64,000 bases of DNA from assembly GCA_021234155.1 (NCBI GenBank), contig JAJEKV010000030.1:17162003-17226002 (forward strand). Direction: 5' to 3'. This stretch comes from Isoetes taiwanensis (taxonomy: Eukaryota > Streptophyta > Lycopodiopsida > Isoetales > Isoetaceae). Below the pieces are notes generated by a model that had not been told where the DNA came from, did no database searches, and worked only from the letters and a program-made list of their open reading frames with translations. The position numbers and the translations under genes were made by a program. The number at the start of each line of letters is the position of its first letter. The stretch's first letter is position 1. This document shows positions 11,836 to 24,544 of this stretch, one piece after another.

Positions 11836-12720
11836 GGCTCAGGATAGTCTTATCCTGGTTTCGGGGATCCCGGAGGAAAAAATACCGGCCTCCGGTATCA
11901 CCACCAGGGCTCGACGGAATCCGTTTGGGACCCCCGTTTCACCGCATCTTGACACCGATGGGCGGCCTGCAAATTGGGCGTCCGCCCATGCGATGCATCC
12001 GGGCCGTCCGTGGTGTTCCCCGCCTCCGGGATCACCATCTTGTGATCCCGGCCTCCGGGATCCCCAAGCCGTGGCCGATAACGGTACCGAAATCCGCCAT
12101 GGAGATCCCGGCCTCCGGGATCACCGTCACCGCAGTGGCCGATAACGGTACCGAAATCAGCCGTGGAGATCCCGGCCTCCGGGATCACCGATACCTGAGG
12201 TCGTGATTCCCTCCTCCGGGATCACCACCGCGCCGCAGTGATATCGGCGTTCGATATCGGTAGCGTTATCCCCTCCTCACGGGATCCTGCCGTGGGGCCC
12301 GATATCGGCTGATCCGATATCGGCCCGTGATTCCCTCTCGGGATCACGCGTGGTAGCGGGACCATCTTTGCCCGCCGGGTTCGATGCTCACGGTGTGATT
12401 CCTCCTCGGGATCACCACCGCGCCGCGGTGATATCGGCGGTCCGATGTCGGCCAGCGTTATCCGCCTCGGGGATCACCACGTGGGGCGATGCTCGGCGAT
12501 CCATATGTCGGCGCATGATTCCCTCCTCGGGATCACCACCGTGGCGTGGGACCATCTTTGCCGTAGGGTTCGATATCTGGTGTGATTCCTCTCGGGATCA
12601 CCACGCGCGAGTGATATGGCGGTCGATGTCGGCGGCGTTATCCCGCCCAGATCACCACCGTGGGGCGATATCGGCGTTCGGAGACGGGCCAAGTTATCCC
12701 CGCCTCCCGGATCACCACAC
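11836..12720. repeat. Left terminal inverted repeat of the MULE
   Basis: This is the inverted counterpart of 32,755-33,453. It is built from reiterated GATCCCGGCCTCCGGGATCACC words (each nearly palindromic), GCCGATAACGGTACCGAAATC and, further in, GATATCGG words. The outer part matches the right arm closely. The inner part (12,230-12,720) has many small deletions against the right arm. Confidence 0.9.
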
Positions 12721-12925
12721 GCGACGCCGATATATCGGAGCGCCCACGGGACACATCGAAGCCCCTCGCTTGAACGACGGATTAAATAACGGATTAAACA
12801 CCGTGACGCCATCCAATGAACATGATTCCTGAGGGCTGAAACCGCGTAACTTTCCGTACGCTGACGACTAGGGGAGACACCACGTGGGCCGGTGGGGATT
12901 CCGGAGGAAGGGAATTCATTCTGCA
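12721..12925 (+). promoter_or_regulatory. 5' flank of the MULE Ulp1 gene, cut off by the CACTA insertion
   Basis: This stretch between the left TIR and the CACTA element should be the original promoter and leader of the C2H2/Ulp1 gene, whose ATG now lies 11.9 kb away at 24,825. It ends ATTCATTCTGCA, and the GCA is duplicated on the other side directly before ATG. I see no clear TATA box. Confidence 0.5.
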
Positions 12926-13180
12926 CACAACAAGAGAATGGACATTTAGCGACGTGGGCTTGCGACGCCTCGCAGGCGACGTGACGCCGCAAATAACGCC
13001 ACCATGCGACGCCACGCGACGCCACGCCGCGGACACGCCGCATGCGACGGTGGTGCGGCGCCCGACAATCGCGGACGCGGGCGTGATCCGCCACGCCAGT
13101 GCCACGCCTAATTACCACGCCGCATCGCGGCGCCACTTTTGTGCGACGTGACGCCGCCGGGCGGACGTCGATCGCCGGGC
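12926..13180. repeat. Left end and sub-terminal GCGACGCC repeats of the CACTA-like element
   Basis: Behind the TIR are more than a dozen GCGACGCC / CACGCCGC words in both orientations. Matching CGTCGC words fill 24,615-24,805 at the other end, and an internal block lies at 22,800-22,940. Sub-terminal repeats of this kind are the transposase-binding zone in CACTA elements. Confidence 0.8.
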
Positions 13181-13189
13181 GTCGCTTTG

Positions 13190-16100
13190 GGCGCCTAGTG
13201 TACTTTGTTCTTTTGGAGAACAAGGGTGGTCTTCGCCCCGCGAAAGTTGGTCCCCGTGGTAATGTCGATATTCTCGAGTCCATTGGAAGAGCCAAATCAT
13301 GGTTTTGGAGAGGGGAAATTGCTCGCCCATCGCCCGGCCTTCGTAAGAGAACTTTTGTGGCGATGTGAGCTCGGAAGACTTCGGAGCTATTTCATCGTGC
13401 ACCAACACTGCATATCCTAGTGAAATATTTTTCTCATGTCCGCACCGGCACGTTGCACCGCTTGTCAAAATTCCACCTTTTTTCGATGCAGAATTTTTTA
13501 GTTATGCGTTCTTTTGCATTCATGCTTCATAAATTTGTAATTAATGCATGGTATGGAATTAAATTCTGATTTTTTGTCAGTTGGCTTCCTAGGTCATCCC
13601 CAGCATACAGGCAAATTTTTAGAATTTCCGGATAAAGTTCTGATCAAATAGGTAGCATTGGAACGGTCTAGGCAGCCTGTTGTTGGGCAGTAGCAAGACA
13701 TTCATAAATTCGTAATTAATGCATAGTAAGGAAATAAATTCTGATTTTTTGTCAGCAGGCTTCCTAAGTCATCGCCAACCTTCATGCCAGTTTTCAAAAT
13801 TTCCAGACAAGGTTTAGATCAAAGTGTTTGCATTAGTACGGTTGGACATGAAAGTGTTGGACATGAGATAGTTTGACGCTACCTCGAGAAGGGGTGGTCT
13901 TTTGGCCATGAAACTTGGTCCCCAGGGCAATGTCGACGTTCCGAGTCCATTGGCAGAGCCGAATCACGATTCCGGAGAGGGGAAGTTGCCCGTCCGTCGC
14001 CAGGGCCTTCGGGAGAGGACTTTTGGGGCAAAATCGCTTCGTGTGGTTTTAGGGTCCGTGCTCACAGGCGTCAACACCCCCTCTACGTCAAGACACTCGC
14101 AAGGTCCTAGTCGAATCGACAAGGATAGAGCCTCCAAACGTAAAACCCTATGAGTTGCCGTGTTCTAGCGGGGGTTTGGCGCTTTGGATGCCGAAGTTTT
14201 GGTCCTTTGCACTTGGGACTTGGCCGATAAGATGCGCTTGAGAATGCGAAGCAAGGGGAACCGGCGGAAGGGAGTTTGGATCTCGTACTCCTCCGTTGTG
14301 GCGGTTAGAAGTAAAGGGCGCCTTTGCGGTAGCAAGACATTCATAAATTCGTAATTAATGCATAGTATGGAATTAAATTCTGATTTTTTTATCGCAGGCT
14401 TCCTAAGTCATCGCCAACATACTGAGGCCAGCTTTTAAAATTTCTGGACAAGATTTAGATCAAAGTGTTTGCATTAGAACGGTCCGGGCAGCACTTTGTT
14501 GTTGGGCAGCCGAGCTGGCACACTTGCCCAAGTCAAACAAGGCCAGGACCTTGCAAGGCCACCTCATTAGAGGGAGAGTCCGGACCCCGTGAGGCGAGCC
14601 CCAAAAAGTTTCCCCGAGGCAACCTTTCCCCGGCTCCCACGGGGTCCAGTGACGCTAAAGACCACACTCCGGATCTCGGTTCCCCAATCCGGCCGTTGAA
14701 TCCTTCGTTCAAGGGCCCCGCCTCGATAAGGTCCAAAAAATCAACATCCGGCCCGTGAGAACTTATCAAACCGCTGAGCGCCCTAGCGGTCGGCCCGTGT
14801 AGAAACCAAAGTGTTTTGTCGTTCGGACATTGCGGAGGTCTCGGAATGGCGATTCGACTTACGCCACATCGTCCGGGAGGCCGAATTACCCTAGAGACCA
14901 AGTTGCGGTCGGTTTTGCAAAAGAAAGAAACACTTACGCCCTACGTTGCGGTGATTCGGATGACCACCTCCTAGGCCAATTGACTACGAGTGTGTTGGAC
15001 ATGAGATAATTTGACGCTACCTCGAGAAGGGGTGGTCTTTTGGCCATGAAACTTGGTCCCCGGGGCAATGTCGGCGTTCCGAGTCCATTGGCGAGCGAAT
15101 CACGATTCGGAGAGGGAAGTTGCCCGTCCGTCGCCCGGGGCCTTCGGGAGAGGACTTTTGGGGCAAGCCGCTTCCGGTGTGGTTTTTAGGGTCCGTGCTC
15201 TGGCGTCAACACCCCCCCCTCTACGTCAAGACACGGCGCAAGGTCCTAGTCGAATCTGACAAGGATAGGGCCTCTGAAACGTAAACCCTATGAGTTGCCA
15301 GGTTCTAGCAGGGTTTGCGTTTTGGATGCCGAGTTTTGGTCCTTTGCATTGGGACTTGGCCGATAAGATGCAGTTGAGAACACGAAGCAAGGGGAACTGA
15401 CGGAATGGAGTTTGGATCTGTACTCCTCCCGTTGTGGCGCTTAAGTAAAGGGCGCTTTTGCAAAGAGCAAGACATTCATAAATTCGTAATTAATGCATAG
15501 TACGGAATTAAATTCTGATTTTTTGTCAGCAGGCTTCCTAAGTCATCGCCAACATACAGGCCAGTTTTCAAAAATTCTGGACAAGATTTAGATCAAAGTG
15601 TTTGCATTAGAACGGTCCGGGCAGCCTGTTGTTGGGCAGCAGAGCTGGCACACTTGCCCAATTCAAACAAGGCCAGGACCTTGCAAGGCCACCTCATTAG
15701 AGGGGAGAGTCCGGACCCCAGGAGGCGAGCCCCAAAAAGTTTCCCGAGGCAGCCTTTCCTGGCAGCGCTCCCCCGGGGGGCCGTACGCTAAAGACCACAC
15801 TCCCGGATCTCGGTTCCCCTATCCGACCGTTGAATCCTTCGTTCAAGGGCCCTGTCTCGATAAGGTCCAAAAAAATCCAACATCCGTCCGGGAGAACTTA
15901 TCAAACCGCTGAAGCCCCGGTCGACCGTGTAGAAACCAAAGTGTTTTGTCGTTCAGACATTGCGGAGGCTCCGGAATGGCGATTCGACTTCGCCACATCG
16001 TCCTGGAGGCCGAAATTACCCTAGAGACCAAGTTGCACGGTCAGTTTTGCAAAAGAAAGAAACACTTACGCCCTACGTTGCAGTATTCGACAGCCACCTC

Positions 16101-19100
16101 CTAGGCCAATTGACTACGAGTGTGTTGGACATGAGATAGTTTGACGCTACCTCGAGAAGGGGTGGTCTTTTGGCCATGAAACTTGGTCCCCGTGGGGCAA
16201 TGTCGACGCTCGAGTCCATTGGCGAGCCGAATCACGATTCGGAGAGGGGAAGTTGCCCGTCCGTCGCCCGGGGCCTTCGAGAGGACTTTTGGGGCAAGCC
16301 GCCTTCGGTGGTTTTAGGGTCCGTGCTCAAGCGCCAACACCCCCCTCTACGCCAAGACACGCGCCAAGGTCCTAGTCGAATCGACAGGATAGAGCCTCAA
16401 ACGTAAACCCTATGAGTTGCCGTGTTCTAGCGGGGTTTGCGTTTTGGATGCCGAAGTTTGGTCCTTTGCACTTGGGACTTGGCCGATAAGATCAGATTGA
16501 GAATGCGAAGCAAGGGGAACCGACGGAAGGGAGTTTGGATCTGCCTCCTCCCGTTGTGGCGCTTAGAAGTAAAGGGCGACTTTTGCGAAAGCAAGACATT
16601 CATAAATTCGTAATTAATGCATAGTATGGAATTAAATTCTGATTTTTTGTCGTGAGCTTCCTAAGTCATCGCCAACATACTGAGCCAGTTTTAAAATTTC
16701 TGGACAAGATTTAGATCAAAGTGTTTGCATTAGAACGGTCCGGCAGCCTGTTGTTGGGCAGCCGAGCTGGCACACTTGCCCAAGTCAAACAAGGCCAGGA
16801 CCTTGCAAGGCCACCTCATTAGAGGGGAGAGTCCGGACCCCAGGAGGCGAGCCCCAAAAAAAGTTTCCGAGGCAACCTTTCTGGCGGCAAAATAGGGGGC
16901 CGTCGCGCTAAAAGACCACACTCCGGATCTCGGTTTCCCCAATCCGGCCGTTGAATCCTTCGTTCAAGGGCCCTGTCTCCGATAAGGTCCAAAAATCCAA
17001 CATCCGTCCGTGAGAACTTATCAAACCCTTGAAGCGTCCCGGTCGGCCAATGTAGAAACCAAAGTGTTTTGTCGTTCGGACATTGCGGACGCTCCGGAAT
17101 GGCGATTCGACTTCGCCACATCGTCCGGGAGGCCGAAATTACCCTAGAGACCAAGTTGCACGGTCAGTTTTGCAAAAGAAAGAAACACTTACGCCCTACG
17201 TTGCAGTATTCGACAGCCACCTCCTAGGCCAATTGACTACGAGTGTGTTGGACATGAGATAGTTTGACGCTTCCTCGAGAAGGGGTGGTCTTCTGGCCAC
17301 GAAACTTGGTCCCCAGGACAGTGTCGACGTTCTGAGTCCATTGGCAGAGCCGAATCACGATTCCGGAGAGGGGAAGTTGCACGTCCATCGCCAGGGCCTT
17401 CGGGAGAGGATTTTTGGGGCCCGTGCTCTGGCGTCAACACCCCCCTCTACGTCAAGACACGGCGCAAGGTCCTAGTCGAATCTGACAAGGATAGAGCCTC
17501 CGAAACGTAAACCCTATGAGTTGCCAGGTTCTAACAGGGTTTGCGTTTTGGATACCGAGTTTTGGTCTTTTGCACTTGGGACTTGGCCGATAAGATGTAG
17601 TTGAGAACGCGAAGCAAGGGGAACTGACGGAATGGAGTTTGGATCTGTACTCCTCCCGTTGTGGCAGTTAGAAGTAAAGGCGCTTTTGCAAAGAGCAAGA
17701 CATTCATAAATTCGTAATTAATGCATAGTACGGAATTAAATTCTGATTTTTGTCGGCAGGCTTCCTAAGTCATCAGCCAACATACGAGCCAGTTTTCAAA
17801 AATTCTGGACAAGATTTAGATCAAAGTGTTTGCATTAGAACGGTCCGGGCAGCTGTTGTTGGGCGGCCAGAGCTGGCACACTTGCCCAATTCAAACAAGG
17901 CCAGGACCTTGCAAGGCCACCTCATTAGAGGGGAGAGTCCGGACCCGGAGGCTGAGCCCCAAAAGTTTCCCCGAGGCAGCCTTTCTGGCGGTGCTCCCGG
18001 GGGCCGTGACGCTAAAGACCACACTCCCCGATCTCGGTTCCCCTATCCGGCCGTTGAATCCTTCGTTCAAGGGCCCCGTCTCGATAAGGTCCAAAAATCC
18101 AACATCCGTCCGGAGAACTTATCAAACCGCGGCGTCCTGCGGGTCGGCAGGTGTAGAAACCAAAGTGTTTTGTCGTTCGGACATTGCGGAGGCTCGGAAT
18201 GGCGATTCGACTTCGCCACATCGTCACGAGGCGAAATTACCCTAGAGACCAAGTTGCACGGTCGGTTTTGCAAAAGAAAGAAACACTTACGCCCTACGTT
18301 GCGATTTAACGGCCCACCTCCTAGGCCAATTGACTACGAAAGTGTGTTGGACATGAGATAGTTTGACGCTACCTCGAAAGGGGTGGTCTTTTGGCCATGA
18401 AACTTGGTCCCCGGGGCAATGTCGACGTTAGAGTCCATTGGCGAGCCGAATCACGATTCGGAGAGGGGAAGTTGCCCGTCCGTCGCCGGGGCCTTCGAGA
18501 GGACTTTTTTGGGGCAAGCCGCTTCCGGTGGTTTTAGGGTCCGTGCTCTTCTACGCCAAGACACGGCGCAAGGTCCTAGTCGAATCGACAAGGATAGAGC
18601 CTCAAACGTAAACCCTATGAGTTGCCGTGTTCTACTTGGGGTTTTGCGTTTTGGATGCCGAAGTTTTGGTCCTTTGCACTTGGGACTTGGCCGATAAGAT
18701 GCAGATTGAGAATGCGAAGCAAGAGGAACTGGCGGAATGGAGTTTGGATCTCATACTCCTCCCGTTGTGGCGGTTAGAAGTAAAGGGGCGCTTTTGCGGT
18801 AGCAAGACATTCATAAATTCGTAATTAATGCATAGTACGGAATTAAATTCTGATTTTTTTCAGCAGGCTTCCTAAGTCATCGCCAACATACTGAGGCCAG
18901 TTTTCAAAATTTCTGGTCAAGATTTAGATCAAAGTGTTTGCATTAGAACGGTCCCGGCGGCTGTTGTTGGGCAGCCGAAATGCACACTTGCCCAAGTCAA
19001 ACAAGGCCAGGACCTTGCAAGGCCACCTCATTAGAGGGGAGAGTCCGGACCCCAGGAGGCGAGCCCCAAAAGTTTCCCCGAGGCAGCCTTTCCTGGCAGC

Positions 19101-22100
19101 GCTCCCCGGGGGGCCGTACGCTAAAGACCACACTCTCGGATCTCGGTTCCCCAATCCGACCGTTGAATCCTTCGTTCAAGGGCCCTGTCTCGATAAGGTC
19201 CAAAAAAATCCAACATCCGTCCGGGAGAACTTATCAAACCGCGAAGCGTCCTGCGGTCGACCGTGTAGAAACCAAAGTGTTTTGTCGTTCGGACATTGCG
19301 GAGGCTCCGGAATGGCGATTCGACTTCGCCACATCGTCCGGGAGGCCGAAATTACCCTAGAGACCAAGTTGCACGGTCAGTTTTGCAAAAGAAAGAAACA
19401 CTTACGCCCTACGTTTGCGATTTCACGCCCACCTCCTAGGCCAATTGACTACGAGTGTGTTGGACATGAGATAGTTTGACGCTACCTCGAGAAGGGGTGG
19501 TCTTTTGGCCATGAAACTTGGTCCCCAGGGCAATGTCGACGTTCCGAGTCCATTGGCAGAGCCGAATCACGATTCCGGAGAGGGGAAGTTGCCCGTCCGT
19601 CGCCAGGGCCTTCGGGAGAGGACTTTTGGGGCAAGCTGCTTCTAGGTGGTTTTTAGGGTCCGTGCTCTACGTCAAGACACGGCCCAAGGTCCTAGTCGAC
19701 CGACAAGGATAGAGCCTCAAAACGTAAACCCTATGAGTTGCCCGTGGTTCTAGCGGGGTTTTGCGTTTTGGATGCCGAAGTTTTGGTCCTTTGCACTTGG
19801 GACTTGGCCGATAAGATGCGCTTGAGAATGCGAAGCAAGGGGAACCGACGGAATGGAGTTTGGATCTCAGACTCCCTCCCCGTTGTGGCGCTTAGAAGTA
19901 AAGGGCGCTTTTTTTGCAAGAGCAAGACATTCATAAATTCGTAATTAATGCATAGTACGGAATTAAATTCTGATTTTTTTTTCAGCAGGCTTCCTAAGTC
20001 ATCGCCAACATACAGGGCCGGTTTTTCAAAATTTCTGGTCAAGATTTAGATCAAAGTGTTTGCATTAGAACGGTCCGGCAGCTTTGTTGTTGGGCAGCCA
20101 AGCCGGCACACTTGCCCAAGTCAAACAAGGCCAGGACCTTGCAAGGCCACCTCATTAGAGGGGAGAGTCCGGACCCCGTGAGGCGAGCCCCAAAAAGTTT
20201 CCCCGAGGCGGCCTTTCTGGCAGCGCTCCCGGGGCCGTGCGCTAAAGACCACACTCCCCGGATCTCGGTTCCCCAATCCGACCGCTGAATCCTTCGTTCA
20301 AGGGCCCCCTGTCTCGATAAGGTCCAAAAAATCCAACATCCGTCCGTGAGAACTGATCAAACCATGAAGCGTCTGCGGGTCGGCAGGTGTAGAAACCAAA
20401 GTGTTTTGTCGTTCGGACATTGGAGGGCTCCGAATGGCGATTCGACTTCGCCACATCGTCCGGGAGGCGAAATTACCCTAGAGACCAAGTTGCACGGTCA
20501 GTTTTGCAAAAGAAAGAAACACTTACGCCCTACATTGCGAGATTCGGGACGACCACCTCCTAGGCCAATTGACTACGAGTGTGTGTTGGACATGAGATAA
20601 TTTGACGCTACCTCGAAAGGGGTGGTCTTTTGGCCATGAAACTTGGTCCCCGGGGCAATGTCGATGTTCCGAGTCCATTGGCAGAGCGAATCACGATTCC
20701 GGAGAGGGATGTTGCCCGTCCGTCGCCGCCGGGGCCTTCGGAGAGGACTTTTGGGGCAAGCCTGCTTCCGTGTGGTTTTTAGGGTCCGTGCTCTGGCGTC
20801 AATACCCCCCTCGTCAAGACACGGGCGCAAGGTCCTAGTCGAATCGACAAGGATAGAGCCTCCCAAACGTAAACCCTATGAGTTGCCGTGGTTCTAGCGG
20901 GGTTTGGCGTTTTGGATGCCGAAGTTTTGGTCCTTTGCACTTGGGACTTGGCCGATAAGATGCGATTGAGAACGCTAGCAAGGGGAACCGACGGAATGGA
21001 GTTTGGATCTGTACTCCTCCGTTGTGGCGCTTAAAGTAAAGGGCGCCTTTTGCAAGAGCAAGACATTCATAAATTCGTAATTAATGCATAGTACGGAATT
21101 AAATTCTGATTTTTGTCAGGCTTCCTAAGTCATCGCCAACATACAGCCGATTTTTCAAAATTTCTGGACAAGATTTAGATCAAAGTGTTTGCATTAGAAC
21201 GGTCCGGGCAGCTTTGTTGTTGGCGCCAGAGAGGGGAGAGTCGGCACACTTTCCCAATTCAAACAAGGCCAGGACCTTGCAAGGCCACCTCATTAGAGGG
21301 GAGAGTCCGACCCCGGAGGCGAGCCCCAAAAGTTTCCCGAGGCAGCCTTTCTGGCGGCCCCACGGGGGCGACGCTAAAGACCACACTCCGGATCTCGGTT
21401 CCCCAATCCGACCGTTGAATCCTTCGCTCAAGGGCCCCGCCTCGATAAGGTCCAAAAATCCAACATCCGTCCGTGAGAACCCGATCAAACCCAAGGCGCC
21501 CCGCGGTCGGCCAGTGGTAGAAACCAAAGTGTTTTGTCGTTCGGACATTCTGCGGAGGCTCGAATGGCGATTCGACTTCGCCACATCGTCCCATGAGGCC
21601 GAATTACCCTAGAGACCAAGTTGCCGCGGTCCAGTTTTGCAAAAGAAAGAAACACTTACGCCCTACGTTTGCGGTATTCGATAGCCACCTCCTAGGCCAA
21701 TTGACTACGAAAGTGTGTTGGACATGAGATAGTTTGACGCTTCCTCGAGAAGGGGGTGGTCTTCGGCCACGAAACTTGGTCACCGTGACAATGTCGACCT
21801 TCCGAGTCCATTGGCGAGCGAATCACGATTCCGGAGGGGAAGTTGCCCGTCCGTCGCCCGGGGCCTTCGAGAGGACTTTTGGGGCAAGCTGCTTCGAGGT
21901 GGTTTTTAGGGTCCGTGCTCTCCGGCGTCAACACCACTCCTCTACGCCAAGACACGGCGCCAAGGTCCTAGTCGAATCGACAAGGATAGAGCCTCAAACG
22001 TAAACCCTATGAGTTGCCGGTTCTAGCGTGGTTTTTGCGTTTTGGGTGCCGAAGTTTTGGTCTTTGCACTTGGGACTTGGCCGATAAGATGCGCTTGAGA

Positions 22101-22615
22101 ACGCGGCAAGGGGAACCGACGGAATGGAGTTTGGATTTGTACTCCTCCCGTTGTGGCGGTTAAAGTAAAGGGCAGACTTTTGCGTGGCAAGACATTCATA
22201 AATTGTAATTAATGCATAGTAACGGAATTAAATTCTGATTTTTGTCGGCTTCCTAAGTCATCGCCAACATACGAGGCCAATTTTCAACATTTCGGACAAG
22301 GTTTAGATCAAAGTGTTTGCATTAGAACGGTCCGGGCAGCCTGTTGTTGGGCAGCGGAGCTGGCACACTTGCCCAAGTCAAACAAGGCCAGGACCTTGCA
22401 AGGCCGTCTCATTAGAGGGGAGAGTCCAACCCCAAGAGGCGAGCCCCAAAAGTTTCCCAAGGGTAGCCTTTCTGGCGGCGCTCCCGGGCCAGACGCTAAA
22501 GACCACACTCCCGGATCTCGGTTCCCCTATCCGACCATTGAATCCTTCGTTCAAGGGCCCTCGTTCGATAAGGGCCAAAAAAATCCAACATCCGTCCGGG
22601 AGAACTTATCAAACC
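13190..22615 (+). repeat. Macrosatellite array, about 1.12-kb unit, seven full copies plus partials
   Basis: The landmark GTGTTGGACATGAGATA recurs at 13,854, 14,992, 16,122, 17,245, 18,344, 19,457, 20,583 and 21,715, giving periods of 1138, 1130, 1123, 1099, 1113, 1126 and 1132. Each unit carries AAGACATTCATAAATTCGTA, AAAGTGTTTGCATTAGAACG, GGCCAGGACCTTGCAAGGCC and GACATTGCGGAGGCT in fixed order. A shorter diverged piece (13,190-13,853) precedes it and a cut copy ends at 22,615. Copies differ mostly by 1-5-base gaps in GC-rich parts, so reading frames change from copy to copy and none is conserved. I see no gene in it. Confidence 0.95.
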
Positions 22616-22960
22616 GCCACCCCAGGCTCAAACATGCCACCCCAGGCTCAAACATTCGTAAGTAGTAGCAATAGAAGATTGGTTAAATCCGGAATGCGAT
22701 TTTGACTGCATATATGGCTCGGGAATGTCCAAATTAGCATAAGGACAAACTTTCATGACCATCAGATGAAAAAAAAGGCACCAAAAAAATTAAAAAGTGT
22801 TAGACGTCGCTATAACAAAATACGTCGCGGACACGTCGCATGCGACGTTAAACCGTATATACGATTTTGAAATCGTATATACGATTTCAAAATTACGTCG
22901 CATGCGACGTCGCGACGTCGCATGCGACGCCGTGTGTTTTTTACAGTCCCGCGGGCCGTC
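22616..22960. repeat. Short duplication and internal CGTCGCATGCGACG palindromes
   Basis: CCACCCCAGGCTCAAACATG is directly duplicated at the array end. 22,803-22,945 holds CGTCGCATGCGACG palindromes and a nested inverted pair of CGTATATACGATTT. The words match the sub-terminal repeats of the CACTA-like element, so this may be a remnant end of an older or truncated copy. Confidence 0.65.
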
Positions 22961-23104
22961 TTTTCCGGGACCATTCCTAGGCTTCCTTCTATCGACTATC
23001 TTGGGCGATCTTCGACCTTGAGCGACTTTGCAAGCACTCTTTTTAAGGTTAGTAGATCATAGTTTTTGGATTGAATGGTTTTTTGGATTGAATGATTTAG
23101 TGTA

Positions 23105-23475
23105 GATTTCAAATTTTTTTTTCTATCTCTTTCCTTTTTTTTCTTCTTCTTGTTTCTTCATTCTTCTTCTTTTTCCTTCTTTCCTCATTTCTTTCTTCGA
23201 TGATTCCCTTATTTCACTCTTCCATTCTTCCATTCTTCTATCTTCTTCTATTTCATTCTCTTATTTCTTCCATTCTTCTCTTTCTTCCCCTAATTTCTTT
23301 TTTCTCCTCTTTCCCCTTCTCTTCTTTCTCCCCACCCTTCTCTTCTTCTTTGATTCATTCATTTTTTTTCTTTCTTGTTTTACTATTTCTTCATCTTTTT
23401 TTTTTTTTTTTTTTTGTTTCTTCTTCTTGATCTTTTTTTTCCGTTGTTCTTATTCTTCTAACTCTTTGTTGCTTT
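23105..23475. repeat. Pyrimidine (TTC/TTT) low-complexity tract
   Basis: About 370 bases are nearly free of G and A on this strand. Any open frame here, rich in Ser, Phe and Leu, is a composition effect. Confidence 0.9.
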
Positions 23476-23582
23476 CTATTTGATTTGGACCCGTCGGGGA
23501 TCTTGCTACACGTCCTTCTTTTTTTTAAGTTGATCGCTTTGCATTTTATTTTTATAATTTTAAGCGGGTTAAAAAAATTGAT

Positions 23583-23880
23583 GGAGTGGCTTGTTCAAGG
23601 GCGCGGGTCGGCTCCACCTAGAGTGGGGAGGACCATGTACCCGGTTCAAGTCCACTTCACTCACGATCATATATTTTCCTAGGTTAAGGAGTGGCTTTGT
23701 TCAAGGGCACGCACGGAGAGGGCCACGCGACATCGGGTTCAAGTCCACAGCCACTTGTTATTTTTTAGGTTTAAAATAAAATTGTAGTGGCTTGTTCAAG
23801 GGCACGGTAGGCTCCACTACGAGTGGAGACGACCAGGTGTTCGGGTCCAAGTCGACTTTTCTTGTAATTCTTAGGTAGAG
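23583..23880 (+). repeat. Three imperfect tRNA-like repeats
   Basis: TGGCTTGTTCAAGGGC recurs at about 23,587, 23,691 and 23,789. The first two copies are followed by a B-box-like GGTTCAAGTCCAC, and the third by a degenerate CGGGTCCAAGTCGAC. Copies are 100-105 bases apart. This looks like a small tandem of SINE-like heads. No cloverleaf is claimed. Confidence 0.4.
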
Positions 23881-23949
23881 GTGGCCAAATCTAGCTTATA
23901 ACCCTAAAGCGTATGTTGTTAGCCAACTCTAGCTTTTAATCCCACTAAT

Positions 23950-24380
23950 CCAGTTTGGAAGGGGCTCATTTCGATGATGGGGAGCTGCTTGAAAAAGAAG
24001 GTACATGACCTAGTCATTGTCTTATTTTTATTCTTTTTGTTTTGTGTTAATCTATCGATTTATAGAAAAGGCAAAGAGTGATTGCAAAATTGAAGTCGAA
24101 TGCCAAAAAAATTGGGAGGCGATTGGTCAAAGGTCCCTAAACCACTTAATCATCCATAAGGAAGATATCAAGGTATTTGTTATTTGTTGCCATTCGTTCA
24201 ATTCGAAATAAGACATTTAACTTGTCATGTTGTATTCCTTGCAATCAGATCACTTTCGAACGTGCAAAGGATTCCAAGAAAAAACATCTGCCTCACGGAC
24301 TGCCAAGGCAACTTCAAGCAAACAAATTCCGTCTCACTTGGGTTCTGGCGGCCGAAAAGGCTTTTTACATAGATTCGTAA
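23950..24380 (+). other. Possible exons of an unrecognised gene inside the CACTA-like element
   Basis: Three open blocks are bounded by plausible splice sites. One ends SMMGSCLKKK at GTACATG (about 24,001). The second begins after TTTATAG (24,064) and ends HKEDIK at GTATTTG (24,173). The third begins after CAATCAG (24,248), encodes ITFERAKDSKKKHLPHGLPR, and ends at about 24,378. Lys-rich content and intron-like AT-rich gaps favour real exons. I do not recognise the family, no start is visible and the reading phase across the first junction is uncertain. Confidence 0.35.
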
Positions 24381-24544
24381 GTGCTATAAACTCTTAGTTC
24401 ACGTTAACTTTCAATGTCATTGTCTAATATTGGTCGTATTGTTATAGAATTGGCTATACGGGTTTTCCCCTAATAGGGAACACGTAAAGATAGCCACTAC
24501 TCGCCTCTTGCCTCTTGTATATGATATTGTAACTAACTATTAAA

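Noticed and set aside
11747-12832. Overlapping Pro/Arg/Gly-rich frames in the MULE TIRs (also 32,656-33,481)
   Set aside because: They are translations of the GATCCCGG palindromic repeat and are open on both strands.
13902-22705. Many 60-200-residue open frames inside the 1.12-kb units (for example 17,750-18,361 and 18,934-19,479)
   Set aside because: The frames are not kept between units because of 1-5-base gaps, and both strands are open by GC content. Not a conserved gene.
23200-23430. Membrane-protein-like frame rich in Phe/Leu/Ser
   Set aside because: It falls entirely in a pyrimidine tract. Composition alone gives the hydrophobic translation.
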